Positions 5,525 to 7,065 of a stretch of DNA of 7,065 nucleotides are shown here, piece by piece. The notes under the pieces were generated by a model. The model worked only from the letters and a program-made list of their open reading frames with translations, had not been told where the DNA came from and ran no database searches. The translations under genes and the position numbers were made by a program. This DNA comes from JBFWNZ01 sp050250795 (GTDB taxonomy: Bacteria > Pseudomonadota > Alphaproteobacteria > UBA8366), in the NCBI GenBank assembly GCA_050250795.1, contig JBFWNZ010000202.1, forward strand, positions 1 through 7,065, written 5' to 3'. Position 1 is the first letter of the stretch; each line of letters begins with the position of its first letter.

Positions 5525-5833
5525 TTAGAGCTTGATCTCGACATCGACACCCGCGGCGAGGTCGAGCTTCATCAGCGCGTCCACGGTCTGGGGCGTCGGG
5601 TCGACGATGTCGAGCAGCCGCTTATGGGTGCGGATTTCGAACTGCTCGCGGCTCTTCTTGTCGATATGCGGCGACCGCAGCACGGTGAACCGCTCGATGC
5701 GCGTGGGCAACGGAATGGGTCCGCGCACCTCTGCACCGGTCCGCTTCGCGGTGTTGACGATCTCCAGCGTCGACTGGTCGAGCACCCGATGGTCGAATGC
5801 CTTCAGTCGAATGCGGATGTTCTGGCTGTCCAT
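5525..5833 (-). CDS. rpsJ: 30S ribosomal protein S10 (NusE)
   Basis: S10 is a small-subunit head protein that doubles as NusE, the NusB/NusG partner in antitermination and transcription-translation coupling. The 102-residue product begins MDSQNIRIRLKAFDHRVLDQ. It contains GAEVRGPIPLPTRIERFTVL (which includes the loop reaching into the head), then SPHIDKKSREQFEIRTHKRL and a C-terminal DLAAGVDVEIKL. Length matches the family. The frame is open back to an ATG at 5944, but that extension lies over tuf. The ATG at 5833 has AGGAG 10 nt upstream and the conserved N-terminus. It opens the S10 block 34 nt behind tuf, with no room for a leader of the E. coli type. Confidence 0.98.
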   Translation of the reverse strand: MDSQNIRIRLKAFDHRVLDQSTLEIVNTAKRTGAEVRGPIPLPTRIERFTVLRSPHIDKKSREQFEIRTHKRLLDIVDPTPQTVDALMKLDLAAGVDVEIKL

Positions 5834-5843
5834 GACTGCGCCG

Positions 5844-5848
5844 CTCCT
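5844..5848 (-). promoter_or_regulatory. rpsJ ribosome binding site, decides the start
   Basis: AGGAG on the minus strand, 10 nt before the ATG at 5833, within the 34-nt tuf-rpsJ gap. It rules against the 37-residue longer frame that would start inside tuf. Confidence 0.8.
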
Positions 5849-5867
5849 GTCCGGTTGAACCCGGCCC

Positions 5868-7058
<1,191 letters not shown>

Positions 7059-7065
7059 CGCTCTG

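Noticed and set aside
4756..5550. Longer L3 starting at 5550
   Set aside because: It would overlap the last codons of rpsJ, and the added residues do not resemble L3. The ATG at 5505 has a well-spaced ribosome binding site.
5851..5864. Small inverted repeat CCGG-6nt-CCGG between tuf and rpsJ, considered as a terminator
   Set aside because: The stem is only 4 bp and is not followed by a T run on the coding strand, so it is too weak to call a terminator or attenuator.

Overview
This window is a conserved housekeeping locus. It holds the downstream end of a str-type operon (tuf, EF-Tu) joined directly to the S10 ribosomal-protein operon and the first genes of the spc operon. All thirteen genes lie on the minus strand, so transcription runs from high to low coordinates: tuf, rpsJ, rplC, rplD, rplW, rplB, rpsS, rplV, rpsC, rplP, rpmC, rpsQ, rplN, rplX. 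The last gene, rplX, runs off the left edge of the window.

The DNA is GC-rich with strong third-position G/C. The protein sequences (for example EF-Tu, L2, S19 and L14) look like those of Alphaproteobacteria. A member of the Rhodospirillales or a relative is my best guess from memory of these families, but no search was run. The gene order matches the standard bacterial str-S10-spc arrangement.

Layout from right to left: tuf (5868-7058); a 34-nt gap; rpsJ (S10); rplC, rplD, rplW and rplB (L3, L4, L23, L2); rpsS (S19); rplV (L22); rpsC (S3); rplP (L16); rpmC (L29); rpsQ (S17); rplN (L14); and rplX (L24, about 96 codons visible). Gaps are at most 34 nt, and four junctions overlap or share a base. 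No stretch is large enough for an E. coli-type S10 leader or a separate spc promoter. I see no terminator, tRNA, mobile element, CRISPR array or repeat array. The products are the elongation factor that delivers aminoacyl-tRNA and proteins of both ribosomal subunits. L3, L4 and L22 reach toward the peptidyl-transferase centre or exit tunnel, L23 and L29 sit at the tunnel mouth, and L2 and L16 lie near the tRNA and peptidyl-transferase sites. S3, S10 and S19 are in the small-subunit head.

I found no undescribed biological system here. The points worth a second look are small. The tuf gene has a threonine and alanine codon preference strikingly unlike rplB, and it switches to GCC/ACC in its last ~27 codons. 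EF-Tu has an SGL in place of the usual SAL in its G5 motif and a Cys-Glu-Cys in domain 3. L3 has Asn where E. coli has the methylated Gln150. The neighbouring rplB and rpsS genes both use GTG starts.
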